The notes: generated from the sequence alone by a model not told the origin. A stretch of DNA of 35,295 nt from Phycisphaerales bacterium (GCA_029260375.1 JAJDDI010000014.1:1-35295); one strand, 5' to 3'. Counted from the first letter of the stretch, positions 1 to 8,070 are shown. Program-made: numbers and translations.

Positions 1-90
1 GAGCCCTGGTCTGTCCGTGAGAGCGGCAGACCACTGCCAGAGCCGGAGGCTCCCATCCCTGCCTCCCACTTGCTTCCGGCTCTGCGCCTC
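1..90 (+). other. 3' part of an unidentified structured transcript
   Basis: No reading frame is convincing here. The + strand can fold into successive hairpins: 8-13 with 27-32 (continued by 15-17 with 24-26 across a one-base bulge), then a 9-bp perfect stem 39-47 with 75-83. They run directly into the terminator at 95-131. This looks like the 3' end of a structured RNA or a long 3' UTR from a + strand gene left of the window. I could not match it to tmRNA, RNase P RNA, SRP RNA or a tRNA. The identity is unknown. Confidence 0.25.
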
Positions 91-94
91 CCAG

Positions 95-131
95 CCCCCG
101 GGTGCGTCCACCACCGCCCGGGGGTGTTTTT
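95..131 (+). terminator. Intrinsic terminator (+)
   Basis: A perfect 8-bp G+C stem (95-102 with 117-124) and a 14-nt loop are followed by a T-rich tail (125-131). It ends + strand transcription entering from left of the window. It also separates that transcript from the convergent gene ending at 151. Confidence 0.8.
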
Positions 132-150
132 GTGCGCGGAGGTTTCAGAG

Positions 151-1107
151 TCAGTGATTGAGATCGGGACTAGATTGCGCAAGTCGAAGCTCTTCTTGTT
201 TGAGTTCGCTGAAGTAACCTGAACTTGAGGCGAGATACCGGAGGAGTTCGGCTGCGTGGAATGCCCCTGGTACAGCAATGTCTGGGTAGATATTCATCCG
301 CCAAACCCACGCCATTGAGCTTGGATTCTCGCACAGTGCCGTGCCGAGCCCGCACAAGACCACTCCGCCAATTTGCCCGCCGATTGCGCGAGAAATCTCT
401 CGCTCGCAAGCACTCGCGATGCGATCCATGCCAGATTCGAGTCTCTTCTGAAGTGATTCAATACTTGGAGAGATGAGTTGGAGAGGCCCCCGATGGCTAT
501 TGGAGTCTGAGAGGATCGCATCCGTACTGATTGCGATAAACGAGCAGAATCCACTCTTGCGGCCTTGCTCGGCGGCTTTCTGAATCGCCGCCTTCATCGA
601 CGAGACGCTCTTTGGGCGCTTGCAAGCGACACCGATGCGAGCATCCTTGGACTCTAGAATAATGTCCGGTTCATCGAGGTGTACCTGCCATTGATCGAAT
701 CTAAGTCTGGCGGCAAGTTCCAACTCAAAGAGAGTGTCGTGCGACTTTGCTTTTTGATCAGAAATGCAATTGAGTCGTTTGCGTAGCGGTGATGCCTTCT
801 GCTTGCGTATCGACTCTGTGCGGCACATTTCGTCCGCCATCTGGCTAAGCGTCGCGGCAATACGCCTGGATTGCTCGTAAGTCAGGATCGCCCTTGCGAG
901 GCGTTTGCGGTCAGTGTTGATAGGGCCGCCCTCTGCGAAGACATAGCCTGAAGATGCCGCAACCCACTCCAGGTCACTCAGCATGATGCTGAGGTCACTC
1001 GTCTCATGCAGCTTCAGTTTCAGTCGGCCGAGGGCCCGGCGGATGAGGTTTGCTGCAGCGGCAAAGTACTCGCATTGAAGCTCGATAGGCTGGTAGGCAC
1101 TTGACAT
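151..1107 (-). CDS. Hypothetical protein with degenerate PD-(D/E)XK-like motif
   Basis: 318 aa, starting at ATG 1107. I do not recognise the family. The middle resembles a restriction-endonuclease-like fold: FELELAARL (E128/E130), a short strand with EPDII (D147), then IGVACKRPKS (K163), and a downstream helix with Gln (Q181, EQGRKS). In active PD-(D/E)XK enzymes the residue two before the Lys is Glu or Asp; here it is Ala161. The protein is therefore either an inactivated relative, one with a migrated acidic residue, or a chance resemblance. There is no signal peptide or TM segment. The gene is visibly less GC-rich than its neighbours and uses many A/T-ending codons, which suggests recent acquisition. 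It lies 40 bp downstream of the channel gene on the same strand. That it is a real gene is fairly safe; the nuclease relation is inference. Confidence 0.75.
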   Translation of the reverse strand: MSSAYQPIELQCEYFAAAANLIRRALGRLKLKLHETSDLSIMLSDLEWVAASSGYVFAEGGPINTDRKRLARAILTYEQSRRIAATLSQMADEMCRTESIRKQKASPLRKRLNCISDQKAKSHDTLFELELAARLRFDQWQVHLDEPDIILESKDARIGVACKRPKSVSSMKAAIQKAAEQGRKSGFCSFIAISTDAILSDSNSHRGPLQLISPSIESLQKRLESGMDRIASACEREISRAIGGQIGGVVLCGLGTALCENPSSMAWVWRMNIYPDIAVPGAFHAAELLRYLASSSGYFSELKQEELRLAQSSPDLNH

Positions 1108-1147
1108 TGACTCGCAAGTTTAGTCATAACGTTCCGGCAATTGTGCG

Positions 1148-2167
1148 TCAGGCCGCGGCCTGGGCGCTCTCGGCGATCTCGAAGGCGCCCACCGCGTCGG
1201 CGTCGCCCGCGATCACCAGCGTGTCGCCGATCCTGAACCGGTGGTGGCAGATCGGGTGCTCCAGCGCCGCCCCGCCCTCGGGGCAGACGCGGACAAACGC
1301 GACCGCGGGGTGCTCGAGCCCCGAGTCGCGGACCTGGCGACCCGCCAGGTGCGAGTCGGCGGTCACCACGATCGTGCGCACGATGACGGATGCTTCCCCG
1401 GTCTCGATCGGGAGCGGGGGCGCGCCGCCCTCGCCTTGGAGCAGGACGTCCGAGATCCGCTTGGCGCCGACCCAGATCGGGGAGATGACCTCGCTGGCGC
1501 CCGCCCGCTGGATCTTGCGGACGGTGTCCGGGCTGTCGGCCCGGCTGATGATTCTGACGTTTGGGCACAGGTCGCGGGCGCTGAGCGTGGTGACGATGTT
1601 GATGTTGTCGCTGCTGGCGGCGCAGACGATCGCGCGGGCGCGGGTCAGCCCGCAGCGCGTCAGCGTGTCGTCCTCGGTCATGTCGCCCCGGAGCACGAGC
1701 CAGCCGGCCTCCTTGGCCTGCTCGCACAGGTGCTCGTCGAGCTCGATGACGACGAACCCGACGTCTGAGCGGGCCAGCTCGCGGCAGACGATCCGCCCGA
1801 TGCGCCCGAGCCCGCAGACGATGACGTGGTCGTTGAGCCGCTCGATCTGGTCGAACATCTTCCGCTCCGTGTTGAGTGACAGCTCGATGCTGGTCTGGAC
1901 GATCTGGGCCGCGACGTAGGCCAGCCCGCCGATGCCGGTGAGCATGAGGCCGATGGCGAGGCGCTGGCCGGCTTCAGAGATGCCGTAGTCGCCGTAGCCG
2001 ACGGTGGTGATGGTGACGAGGGTGAAGTAGAACGCGTCCCAGGCGCCCCAGCCCTCGATGCGCATGTACCCGAAGGTGCCGGCGCAGATGACCAGCGCGA
2101 TCACCAGCAGGGGGATCCGCAGGTGGGCGAAGCGGGGGGTGGTCCAGGATTGAAGCTGGCGGCGCAC
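1148..2167 (-). CDS. Potassium channel with RCK (TrkA-N/TrkA-C) domain
   Basis: 339 aa, GTG start at 2167; the predicted N-terminus leads straight into the first membrane helix. It is an inner-membrane K+ channel of the MthK/Kch type. Residues 17-33 form TM1. A pore helix with the K+ selectivity filter TVGYGD lies at 55-60, and TM2 covers about 68-90. A cytoplasmic Rossmann RCK domain begins at about 113 with the dinucleotide loop GLGRIG (119-124) and the acidic end of beta-2 (VVIELDE). A TrkA-C-type domain occupies about 255-330. Such channels assemble as tetramers gated by ligands bound to the RCK ring. There is no good Shine-Dalgarno, so the start is less certain than the frame. It is transcribed away from serS with 86 bp between them. 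Confidence 0.9.
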   Translation of the reverse strand: MRRQLQSWTTPRFAHLRIPLLVIALVICAGTFGYMRIEGWGAWDAFYFTLVTITTVGYGDYGISEAGQRLAIGLMLTGIGGLAYVAAQIVQTSIELSLNTERKMFDQIERLNDHVIVCGLGRIGRIVCRELARSDVGFVVIELDEHLCEQAKEAGWLVLRGDMTEDDTLTRCGLTRARAIVCAASSDNINIVTTLSARDLCPNVRIISRADSPDTVRKIQRAGASEVISPIWVGAKRISDVLLQGEGGAPPLPIETGEASVIVRTIVVTADSHLAGRQVRDSGLEHPAVAFVRVCPEGGAALEHPICHHRFRIGDTLVIAGDADAVGAFEIAESAQAAA

Positions 2168-2253
2168 GGGCGGGTTATCGGCCAGATCGGGGGGGCGATT
2201 GAGGGGGGATCCGCCCCTGCGTGACCGCGTGGATTAGGACCCAAAGGGAAGAC

Positions 2254-3708
2254 CTAAGCCGGCAGTATCTGGTCGGCGCCCCCGAGGTACGGACGCAGCG
2301 CCTCCGGCACGCTCACGCTCCCGTCCTTGTTCTGGAACATCTCGAGGATGGGGATCAGGATCCGCGGGCTGGCGGCGACGGTGTTGTTGAGCGAGTGGCA
2401 GAAGACCGTCTCGCCCTTGCCGCCGGCGCCGCCGGGGCGGGTGCGCATGTTCAGGCGGCGGCACTGGTAGTCGTAGAGGCGGCTGGCCGAGTGGGTTTCG
2501 CCGAACTCGCCGGCGGGGGCGGGGGCGTCGGGAGCGGTGGGGCTGGAAGCCCCACCCTCCGGGGAGGGGGAGAGTTCGCCGCGACCGGGCATCCAGCACT
2601 CGACGTCGATCATGTCCGCGTTCTTGGCGCCGAGGTCGCCCGTGCAGCACTGCAAAAGCCGGTAGGGCAGGCCCAGGGACTGCAGGAAGTCCTCGACGAA
2701 GCCGAGCATCTTCTGGTGCCAGTCGCGTGACTCCTGCTCGTCGGCGCGGCAGATGACGACCTGCTCGACCTTGTCGAACTGGTGGATGCGGTACAGGCCG
2801 GCGGTGTCCTTGCCCGCGGCGCCGGCCTCGCGCCGGAAGCAGGTGGAGACGGTGACGTACCGCAGGGGCAGGTCGGCCTCGTCGAGGATCTCGTTCTGGT
2901 GCAGGCCCATGAGGCCGACCTCGCCGGTGCCGGTGAGGAACATGTCCTGCCCGCCGCCGCGGCTGGTCTCCTCGACGTGGTAGGCCTGCTCGCGTCCGCC
3001 CGGGAAGAAGCCGGTGCCGACCATGGCCTCCTCGCGCACGAGCACGGGCACGCTCATGGGCGTGAAGGCGTGGCGATCGACCATGAAGTCGATGGCGTAG
3101 CGGAGGACGGCCTGGTGCAGGCGCATGCCCATGCCGGTGAGGACGTACGAGCGGGTCCCGGCGATCTTGACGCCGCGGGGGAAATCGACAAGCCCGAGCG
3201 CGTCGCACAGCTCGATGTGCCCCTTGGGCTTGAAGCCTCTGTTTTGTTCGAAGGTCTTGTCCCAGTCCCAGCCCTGCGGCGCCCAGCGCCGGATCTCGAC
3301 GTTGTCGTCGCTGCTTGTGCCCACGGGGACGTCGTCGTCGGGCGGGAGGGGGATGGTGAGCAGGAGTGACTCGAGCTCGGGGGTGATCGTGTTGATCTGG
3401 TCGTCGAGGGTCTGGATCTGGTCCTTGAGGCTGGCGGGGGCCGCCTTGAGCTGGGCGATCTCGGCTTCGATGGCCGCCCGCTCGTCGCCCTGGCTGGCCT
3501 TGAGCTTGCCCGAGAGCTGCCCGATCCTGGGGCCGGATTCCTTGGCGAGCTTCTTCTGCTCGGCCCGGAGGGACTCGGCCTTGGACATCAGGTCCCGGCG
3601 CTGGGTGTCCAGACGGAGGAGGTGGTCGATATCGACCGGCGAGTTCTTCTTCCGGCAGCCGTCCTTGAACCGCTCGGGGTCGGTGCGAAGTGCTTTGAGG
3701 TCGATCAT
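2254..3708 (-). CDS. serS: Seryl-tRNA synthetase with in-frame insertion
   Basis: 484 aa, ATG at 3708. Class II aminoacyl-tRNA synthetase that charges tRNA-Ser with serine in the cytoplasm. The N-terminal arm (residues 1 to about 110, rich in Lys/Glu/Gln) is the long antiparallel coiled coil that grips the tRNA variable arm. The catalytic core includes motif 2 around TCFRREAGAAGKDT and motif 3 around SPRILIPILE, ending in the family's usual VPEALRPYLGG. Most SerRS are about 420-430 aa. Part of the excess is a Pro/Ser/Ala-rich stretch of about 22 residues (about 378-399) between GRG and GEFGETHSAS, where homologues run straight through. That stretch is encoded by a palindromic element annotated separately. 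It shares a 74-bp divergent promoter region with the FHA/GspE gene. Confidence 0.95.
   Translation of the reverse strand: MIDLKALRTDPERFKDGCRKKNSPVDIDHLLRLDTQRRDLMSKAESLRAEQKKLAKESGPRIGQLSGKLKASQGDERAAIEAEIAQLKAAPASLKDQIQTLDDQINTITPELESLLLTIPLPPDDDVPVGTSSDDNVEIRRWAPQGWDWDKTFEQNRGFKPKGHIELCDALGLVDFPRGVKIAGTRSYVLTGMGMRLHQAVLRYAIDFMVDRHAFTPMSVPVLVREEAMVGTGFFPGGREQAYHVEETSRGGGQDMFLTGTGEVGLMGLHQNEILDEADLPLRYVTVSTCFRREAGAAGKDTAGLYRIHQFDKVEQVVICRADEQESRDWHQKMLGFVEDFLQSLGLPYRLLQCCTGDLGAKNADMIDVECWMPGRGELSPSPEGGASSPTAPDAPAPAGEFGETHSASRLYDYQCRRLNMRTRPGGAGGKGETVFCHSLNNTVAASPRILIPILEMFQNKDGSVSVPEALRPYLGGADQILPA
2536..2568. repeat. Palindromic element inserted in frame in serS
   Basis: Two adjoining inverted repeats lie inside the serS coding sequence. 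The first is a perfect 9-bp stem, 2536-2544 with 2548-2556, with a 3-base loop. The second is 2555-2560 with 2563-2568 and a 2-base loop. The translated product is a low-complexity Pro/Ser/Gly/Ala insertion absent from typical SerRS. The structure recalls REP-like or Rickettsia-type palindromic elements that insert into genes without breaking the frame. No second copy was seen in this window, so its repeat status in the genome is inferred. Confidence 0.55.
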
Positions 3709-3741
3709 GGGACGGGAGTCTAGACGCCTCCGATGAGTTGC

Positions 3742-3747
3742 TACGAT
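3742..3747 (+). promoter_or_regulatory. Candidate -10 element (TACGAT) for FHA/GspE gene
   Basis: TACGAT lies 36 bp before the chosen ATG at 3783, in the 74-bp gap between divergent serS and gspE-like genes. No convincing -35 is spaced correctly, so this is only a weak candidate. Confidence 0.2.
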
Positions 3748-3782
3748 GGGTTTCGCGGTGGGGAAACGGGGACCGGCGACCG

Positions 3783-5459
3783 ATGAGCAAGCTCCAGATC
3801 AAGCTGTCCGACGGGCGGGGGCGCCCGATCCACCTCAAGGATGACCCGATCACCATCGGGCGCCATCCCGACAACCGCCTCCGCCTGAAAGACGACATGG
3901 CCTCCAGGCACCACTGCGTGATCGAGCCCGACCGCAAGGGGGGGCACCGCCTGCGGGACCTGGGCAGCCGCAACGGGACCAAGCTCAACGGGATGCGGGT
4001 GACCGAGTCCGAGCTGAGCCCGGGCGACACGATCCGGATCGGGGCGATCGAGTTCCTGGTCGAGGGCAAGGGGTCGCCGATCAACGCGGAGGCCACGGGC
4101 GAGGGCGGCGCCTCGACCAACGGCGACTCGGCGCCAGCGCCCGGTTCGGCCAAGGGCAAGTCCAAGCGGGGCCCGGGCGAGAGCCCGGAGTGGGTCAAGG
4201 AGATCCGCAGCGTGATCGACGCGCTGGCGGCGCCGGAGCTCGACGACGAGAACCTGCAACTGGTCGATGCCCGCGGGCAGAACACCTCGGCGCTGGCGGG
4301 GGCGGCGGACGGGCCGCAGGCGCTGCGCCTGCTGCTGCGGGCCGCGTCGCGCACGCGGGCGACGGACATCCACGTCGAGCCCAAGGGCGATTCGTTCAAC
4401 GTGCGGATGCGCGTGGACGGGCAGATGGTCTGGATCGTCGAGCTGCCCACGAAGGTTGGGGAGCTGATGGCGGGGCTGATCAAGACCGCGTGCCACATGC
4501 ACAGCGCCGCGCGCGACGCGGTGCAGGAGGGGCACTTCTCGTGCCGCTTCCCGGACCGGCGCTGCGAGTACCGCGTGAGCTTCACGCCCAGCGTGCACGG
4601 GCAGAAGCTCGTGGTCCGCGTGCTCGACCAGCGGGGCGTGCCCATGGCCCTGTCGGACCTGGGCATGGTCAACTACATGGAGTCGCGGATCGACAGCGTC
4701 TGCAACATGGACGCGGGCATGATCCTTGTCTGCGGGCCCACGGGCTCGGGCAAGACGACCACGCTCTACAACGCCCTGCGCGAGATCGACCGCGACACCC
4801 GCAACGTGATCACGATCGAGGACCCGGTCGAGTACCAGCTCGACGGCGTGACGCAGATCCCCATCGACGAGCGGCAGGGCAACACCTTCGGCTCGCTGCT
4901 GCGGTCGGTCCTCCGCCAGGACCCGGATGTGATCCTGCTGGGCGAGATCCGCGACGAGGAGACGGCCCGCGTGGCGATGCAGGCCGCGATGACGGGGCAC
5001 CTCGTGTTCTCAACGGTCCACTCCAAGGACTCGATCTCGGCGGTCTTCCGCCTGCTGGATCTCAAGGTCGAGCCGTACCTGGTGGCGAACTCGCTGAACC
5101 TGGTCCTGGCCCAGCGCCTGGTGCGTCGCCTGTGCGACCACTGCAAGACCGAGATCCCGGTGCCCCCGGGGCTGTCGACGAAGATGGGCCGGTTCCTGGG
5201 CAACAAGAAGGTGCTGCAGCAGTCGGTGGGGTGCAAGCGGTGCCTGGGCACGGGGTACCGCGGGCGGAGCGCGCTGTTCGAGCTGCTGGACGTCAACGAC
5301 GAGCTGCGGGACCTGATCCTGTCGAACCCGAGCATCCAGGCGATGAAGAAGGTGATCGCCGAGGGTCTGTTCACGACGCTGACGCAGTACGGCTACCGCC
5401 TGGCGGCCGACGGGACGACGTCGATGGACGAGGTCGAGCGCGTGACGGGGATGGGCTGA
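3783..5459 (+). CDS. FHA-domain GspE/PilB-type secretion ATPase
   Basis: 558 aa from ATG 3783. The frame is open upstream to 3738, but the FHA homology begins right after 3783. The N-terminal FHA domain (about 5-95) shows the phosphothreonine-reading signature: IGR, SRHH, and GSRNGTKLNG. A charged linker (about 100-150) follows, then the GspE N2 and ATPase domains. Visible motifs are Walker A GPTGSGKT (318-325), Walker B region DVILLGEIRD (382-391), the His box TGHLVFSTVHS, and a zinc-binding tetracysteine (C451/C454 in CDHC, C484/C487 in CKRC). It is a hexameric cytoplasmic motor for type II secretion or type IV pilus assembly. The FHA domain occupies the place normally held by the MshEN/N1 domain, which suggests control by a Ser/Thr kinase instead of docking or c-di-GMP. 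No pilin, GspF or secretin gene is in the window. Confidence 0.92.
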   Translation: MSKLQIKLSDGRGRPIHLKDDPITIGRHPDNRLRLKDDMASRHHCVIEPDRKGGHRLRDLGSRNGTKLNGMRVTESELSPGDTIRIGAIEFLVEGKGSPINAEATGEGGASTNGDSAPAPGSAKGKSKRGPGESPEWVKEIRSVIDALAAPELDDENLQLVDARGQNTSALAGAADGPQALRLLLRAASRTRATDIHVEPKGDSFNVRMRVDGQMVWIVELPTKVGELMAGLIKTACHMHSAARDAVQEGHFSCRFPDRRCEYRVSFTPSVHGQKLVVRVLDQRGVPMALSDLGMVNYMESRIDSVCNMDAGMILVCGPTGSGKTTTLYNALREIDRDTRNVITIEDPVEYQLDGVTQIPIDERQGNTFGSLLRSVLRQDPDVILLGEIRDEETARVAMQAAMTGHLVFSTVHSKDSISAVFRLLDLKVEPYLVANSLNLVLAQRLVRRLCDHCKTEIPVPPGLSTKMGRFLGNKKVLQQSVGCKRCLGTGYRGRSALFELLDVNDELRDLILSNPSIQAMKKVIAEGLFTTLTQYGYRLAADGTTSMDEVERVTGMG

Positions 5460-5460
5460 G

Positions 5461-5691
5461 TCAGGATCGCGTGTCGGGCAGCATGCCGAGGCGACCCAGG
5501 AACAGCGTTCCCTCGGCAATCTCCTCGCGGGTGAACGCCCAGAGCCCGTCGGGCTGCTCGTCCGTGCCCATGAGCATGAAGGGTGATCGGTACTCGCCGT
5601 GTCTGGCGATGATCTCTATCACGCCCGCGAGGACCGCGTCGGCCGTTTCAATCAGGCGGTCCGCGTCAATGAGTTCTTTGTCGCTGTACAT
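5461..5691 (-). CDS. Small hypothetical protein (76 aa)
   Basis: ATG 5691 is chosen because AGGAGA sits 8 bases upstream. The frame extends to 5850, but that extension is Arg/Pro-rich and unlike a real N-terminus. The protein (MYSDKELIDADRLIETADAV...) is mostly helical and soluble, with no Cys, signal peptide or TM segment. The family is unknown to me. Its stop codon lies one base from the stop of the convergent FHA/GspE gene, so the two transcripts must overlap. Confidence 0.6.
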   Translation of the reverse strand: MYSDKELIDADRLIETADAVLAGVIEIIARHGEYRSPFMLMGTDEQPDGLWAFTREEIAEGTLFLGRLGMLPDTRS

Positions 5692-5818
5692 GGCTGATCT
5701 CCTGATTCGATTGAGTCCGCCTGTGCTCGGGTCGCCCGCTCGCGGGCTTCCCTCACCAGTCATCTCGGCGCCGAGCGCCGATCTCTCACGAGTTCTGGGG
5801 AATCGCCCGTGTGACCGT

Positions 5819-6616
5819 TCAGGGGGCGTCGGGGGCGAGCAGGCGGACATCCCGCCACGCCGGGAACGTCTCCCGCCAAGCCCGAACCCGCTTCGCCTCG
5901 ACCTCGACGCTCAACACGGCTTCCTCAGGGCCAAGCTCTCCCAGCACCTCGCCCTTGGGGCCGAGCGCGATCGAGCCGCCGACGTAGTTCAGGTGCGGGT
6001 CAGGTCCTGTCCTGTTCACGCCCAGGACGTAGGCCTGGTTCTCGATGGCGCGGGCGATGAGCAGGGTGCGCCAGTGCGCCTGGCGGGTGTCGGGCCAGTT
6101 GGCGCCGATGGCGAACACCTCGGCGCCGCGGAGCATCGCGATGCGGAACAGCTCGGGGAAGCGCAGGTCGTAGCAGACCGCCGGGCAGACGCGGACGCCC
6201 CCCCCGTCGGGGGAGGTCCAGTCGTAGAGCACGATCTCGTGGCCCCCGGTGAAAGCCTCGCTCTCTCTTCCGTAAGAAAACGGGTGGATCTTGGCGTAGT
6301 CGCACAGGACGGATCCGTCCGGGGCGAGGGCGGTCATGTGGTTTGTGCCGTGCGTGGCGCCCGCCGCTCGCTTTGGGAGGCCGCCCTGGACGGTCGCGCC
6401 AAGGTCCTTCGCCAGGACGGCGAGGAATCGCGCCGTCTCGGCGCTTGTCTTCTCGGTGGTCCCGATGTTCAGGGAGAATCCGACGGCGAACATCTCGGGC
6501 AGGACGATGAGATCGCCCGCGGCAACGGGCGCGGACGCGAGCAGGTCGCGAACACGCCGGAAGTTCTCCGTGGGCTGTTCCCAGGCGATGTCGAACTGGA
6601 CGAGATGGGCGCGCAT
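5819..6616 (-). CDS. Carbon-nitrogen hydrolase (nitrilase family, omega-amidase-like)
   Basis: 265 aa from ATG 6616. The frame runs on to 7072, but that part overlaps maf and is not protein-like. The nitrilase-superfamily triad is visible: E41 in VLPEMFAVGF, K109 in YAKIHPFSYGRE, C148 in CPAVCYDLRFPELFR. Spacing and surrounding sequence fit the omega-amidase/YafV branch, which hydrolyses the side-chain amide of 2-oxoglutaramate or 2-oxosuccinamate. Substrate is inferred from that resemblance. Length is normal and the protein should be cytoplasmic. It is divergent from maf across 99 bp (6617-6715). Confidence 0.9.
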   Translation of the reverse strand: MRAHLVQFDIAWEQPTENFRRVRDLLASAPVAAGDLIVLPEMFAVGFSLNIGTTEKTSAETARFLAVLAKDLGATVQGGLPKRAAGATHGTNHMTALAPDGSVLCDYAKIHPFSYGRESEAFTGGHEIVLYDWTSPDGGGVRVCPAVCYDLRFPELFRIAMLRGAEVFAIGANWPDTRQAHWRTLLIARAIENQAYVLGVNRTGPDPHLNYVGGSIALGPKGEVLGELGPEEAVLSVEVEAKRVRAWRETFPAWRDVRLLAPDAP

Positions 6617-6715
6617 AGAACTGAAGGGTAGTGCGGGGGGAGTCCCGCAACCACGCCGTTCTGGTGTGGGTATCAGCCCCGGACGGGGTGATTGACGGGA
6701 AAGGCTGGTCTGGTC

Positions 6716-7384
6716 ATGGTTATCACGCCGGGCGGTCGCTCCGAGGGGGGAAGCGGCCCGAGCACGAGCGGTCGGCGCCCGAGGATCCTGCTCGCGAGCA
6801 GGTCGCCGCGCCGCCGCCAGTTGCTCGAGGAATACGGGTACGAGTTCGAGCTCGCCAGCGCGGGCGTTGACGATTCGCACCTGCGCCGGGGCCAGGCCGA
6901 CGCCCGCGCCTGGGTGATGTCGCTCGCGTTCCTCAAGGCGTCGGCCGCGGTGGGCGACGAGCGCGCGGGCGGGGGCGGGATGATCATCCTGGGCGCCGAC
7001 ACGGTGTGCGCCGTTGAGGGGCGGATCATCGGTCAGCCCCGCGACGAGGCGCACGCGCGCGACATTATTCACACCCTAGCCGACGGAGAGCATCAGGTTA
7101 TGACTGGCGTGGCGCTGATCTGCCCGGGCACGCTGCGCCGCGAGATCTATGTTGACGAGAGCCTCGTGCGCGTGGGCGTGATCAGCGACGAGCAGCGCGA
7201 GTCGTACCTGGCGACCGGGCTGTGGAGGGGCAAGGCGGGCGCGTACAACCTGCGCGAGCGGATGGACGCGGGCTGGCCCCTGGAGTGCGTGGGCGACCCG
7301 ACGTCGGTCATGGGGCTGCCCATGGAGACGCTCGGGGAGCGCGTCGCCGCGTTCTGCGAGCGGGGCGGGGAAGCCGCGGCCTAG
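6716..7384 (+). CDS. maf: Maf-family nucleotide pyrophosphatase
   Basis: 222 aa from ATG 6716; TTG 6692, eight codons upstream, is an alternative. Family signatures are LLASRSPRRRQLLEEYG near the start, ILGADTVCAVEGRIIGQP with the catalytic Asp region, GEHQVMTGVALI, and AGAYNLRERMDAGWPLECVGDPTSVMGLP. Maf enzymes hydrolyse modified or non-canonical nucleoside triphosphates such as dTTP/UTP analogues or m7GTP, as house-cleaning enzymes. The N-terminus carries about 20 extra Gly/Ser-rich residues before the usual start of homology. Confidence 0.93.
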   Translation: MVITPGGRSEGGSGPSTSGRRPRILLASRSPRRRQLLEEYGYEFELASAGVDDSHLRRGQADARAWVMSLAFLKASAAVGDERAGGGGMIILGADTVCAVEGRIIGQPRDEAHARDIIHTLADGEHQVMTGVALICPGTLRREIYVDESLVRVGVISDEQRESYLATGLWRGKAGAYNLRERMDAGWPLECVGDPTSVMGLPMETLGERVAAFCERGGEAAA

Positions 7385-7389
7385 GGCCT

Positions 7390-7515
7390 GTTTGATGGAT
7401 CTGATTCGCGCCACGGACCGGACCTCCGGACCGTGCTGGGGAGGCGCATCGGGTCCGCGGGACGCACTGACCTGAAGACAGGTCAGTGGCACGGCGCAGC
7501 TTTGATCCGTCAAAC
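7390..7515. other. Nested inverted repeats in maf-to-lpxK intergenic region
   Basis: The 224-bp gap 7385-7608 has no gene. An outer 12-bp stem pairs 7390-7401 with 7504-7515 (one G-T pair). Inside it is a perfect 10-bp hairpin, 7465-7474 with 7479-7488, with an AAGA loop. A smaller 5-bp stem lies around 7430-7441. There is no T-run after either stem on the + strand, so it is not a classic terminator. It could be a small repeat element or a structured leader of the membrane protein/lpxK transcript. Confidence 0.4.
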
Positions 7516-7608
7516 TGGATCGAGTCCGCGAACCGGGACGGGTCCGAGAACACCCGACAGACCCGCGAGTTCGCTCGATGATCGGCGGATCGTGGGGTAG
7601 GCTCGGGT

Positions 7609-8070
7609 ATGCACGAGGCCTCGCCCATCGCCCCGACCTGGATCGTCCTGCCCATGGCGGCGATGACCCTGGTCGTGATCGCGGGGCACCTGATGGCGAT
7701 GCAGGAGGCGACGCGCCGGGGTGACGTCCCCGCGAGCCGCTGGCGCATCCGCGCGTGCAACGGTGTCATCATGCTCTTTACCGTCCCGCTCATCGCCTAC
7801 GCGTTCGGCATCGCCACGCCCGACCGACCCGGGGCGTTCATGCTCGCCTGGACGAGCGTGACGGGGCTGCTGACGATTATCCTGTTGCTCGCGGCGATCG
7901 ACATGCTCAACACCTGGCGACTGCTCAACGCCCAGCGGAAGCGGAGGCGGACCGAACTGCGGGACGCGAGGCGAGAGCTCATCGAGCACGCGATGGCGGT
8001 GGCGCGATCGGGGCGCCCCGATCGGCTACCCTTGCACCATGACGAGCCCGGCGAACCCGGCGATCGCTGA
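7609..8070 (+). CDS. Small membrane protein, three TM helices
   Basis: 153 aa, ATG 7609. Hydrophobic segments lie at about 9-28, 49-68 and 76-99, followed by an Arg-rich, probably cytoplasmic tail (NAQRKRRRTELRDARREL). No family was recognised. The last 32 bp overlap the start of lpxK in another frame, so the two are co-transcribed and probably translationally coupled. A role near lipid A synthesis is suggested only by position. Confidence 0.7.
   Translation: MHEASPIAPTWIVLPMAAMTLVVIAGHLMAMQEATRRGDVPASRWRIRACNGVIMLFTVPLIAYAFGIATPDRPGAFMLAWTSVTGLLTIILLLAAIDMLNTWRLLNAQRKRRRTELRDARRELIEHAMAVARSGRPDRLPLHHDEPGEPGDR

Noticed and set aside
2234-4672. 812-residue minus-strand ORF spanning serS and the FHA/GspE gene
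   Set aside because: Arg/Pro/Gly-rich translation typical of a high-GC shadow; covers two well-identified genes in other frames.
4190-6631. 813-residue plus-strand ORF
   Set aside because: Shadow of the GspE-like gene and antisense to the amidase; no domain and biased composition.
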